Shown here in pieces: positions 63,750-64,000 of a stretch of 64,000 bases of DNA. The notes under the pieces are model-generated. The model ran no database searches, was not told the DNA's origin, and saw nothing but the letters and a program-made list of their open reading frames with translations. Both the position numbers and the translations under genes were made by a program. Every line of letters starts with the position of its first letter. Within the stretch, counting starts at the first letter, position 1. This stretch comes from Acanthosepion lycidas. Taxonomy: Eukaryota > Mollusca > Cephalopoda > Sepiida > Sepiidae. The stretch spans positions 61,428,166 to 61,492,165 of the forward strand of contig OZ010574.1 of the NCBI GenBank assembly GCA_963932145.1. The letters run 5' to 3'.

Positions 63750-64000
63750 TATTATTCCCTATCGATCCCTGATATTCAACCCATAAATATAGCATAACTT
63801 AAGATTATATTTTACATTTTATCATGTATATTATTGTATATTTGGACAGCAACCTTTCTTTTTAAACCTCTTTCGTTAAATATGAGAGACAAAGAAAATT
63901 TAATTTTTTTTCTATTTAGTTTCTCCAGCATTCTGACATTTTTCCTGTTTGGAGGGAATAAGAGAGTGCAAAAAATCTCCATATTAACCATTTTCCCAAG
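63750..64000. other. Intergenic, nothing recognised
   Basis: AT-rich end of the window. Confidence 0.35.

Overview
This is an AT-rich, repeat-saturated stretch of a metazoan nuclear genome. The mixture of tRNA-derived SINEs, several LINE lineages, Tc1/mariner and hAT relics, very long (TA)n, (TCTA)n and (AAT)n microsatellites and an absence of bacterial-style gene packing suggests a mollusc, and the look of the repeats suggests a cephalopod such as an octopus. That taxonomic guess is inference from general resemblance, not proof. I find no protein-coding host gene I can defend. One possible small exon (15715-15855) is listed at low confidence. Almost every other coding-looking stretch is a decayed transposon fragment.

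Layout. 0-4.5 kb: SINE-like repeats, one carrying an inserted palindromic MITE, then a Helitron-like end. 5.4-6.1 kb: a pyrimidine-rich tract. 7.2-10.2 kb: a 264-bp direct repeat enclosing a LINE-A relic, then an inverted LINE-A copy. 10.3-13.3 kb: a mariner-family relic split by a LINE-B fragment and a SINE, then an inverted copy of the 3.2-4.4 kb repeat. 14.3-18.2 kb: microsatellites, an inverted pair of tRNA-like SINE heads, LINE-C and LINE-B relics, the latter split by a MITE. 18.9-22.5 kb: a clustered SINE-like repeat and hAT termini. 23-28.5 kb: LINE relics and an internally deleted mariner. 29-33.5 kb: tetranucleotide arrays around a GC-rich dimeric repeat. 33.9-35.6 kb: LINE-C relics ending in (AAT)n. 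36.3-38.6 kb: a long-TIR element and a 350-bp-arm palindrome. 39-50 kb: LINE-A, SINEs, MITEs and (TA)n. 49.4-54.2 kb: a mariner relic, a 142-bp tandem array made from a LINE-B tail, a LINE-C endonuclease relic and a Tc1 relic. 54-64 kb: SINEs, LINE tails, a second GC-rich dimer and further MITEs.

Three families stand out. (1) A GC-rich repeat, dimeric at two loci with a 231-234 bp monomer, keeps several hairpins, one with compensatory changes between copies. (2) A tRNA-headed SINE carries a hammerhead-ribozyme-like core (CTGAAGA, a GGCCG/CGGCC stem, GAAAC). (3) A set of nearly perfect 80-111 bp palindromes has termini like those of the human Hsmar1/MADE1 family, the source of miR-548 hairpins. 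No genes here work together in a pathway; the window records nested transposition, and the order of some insertions can be read from target duplications.
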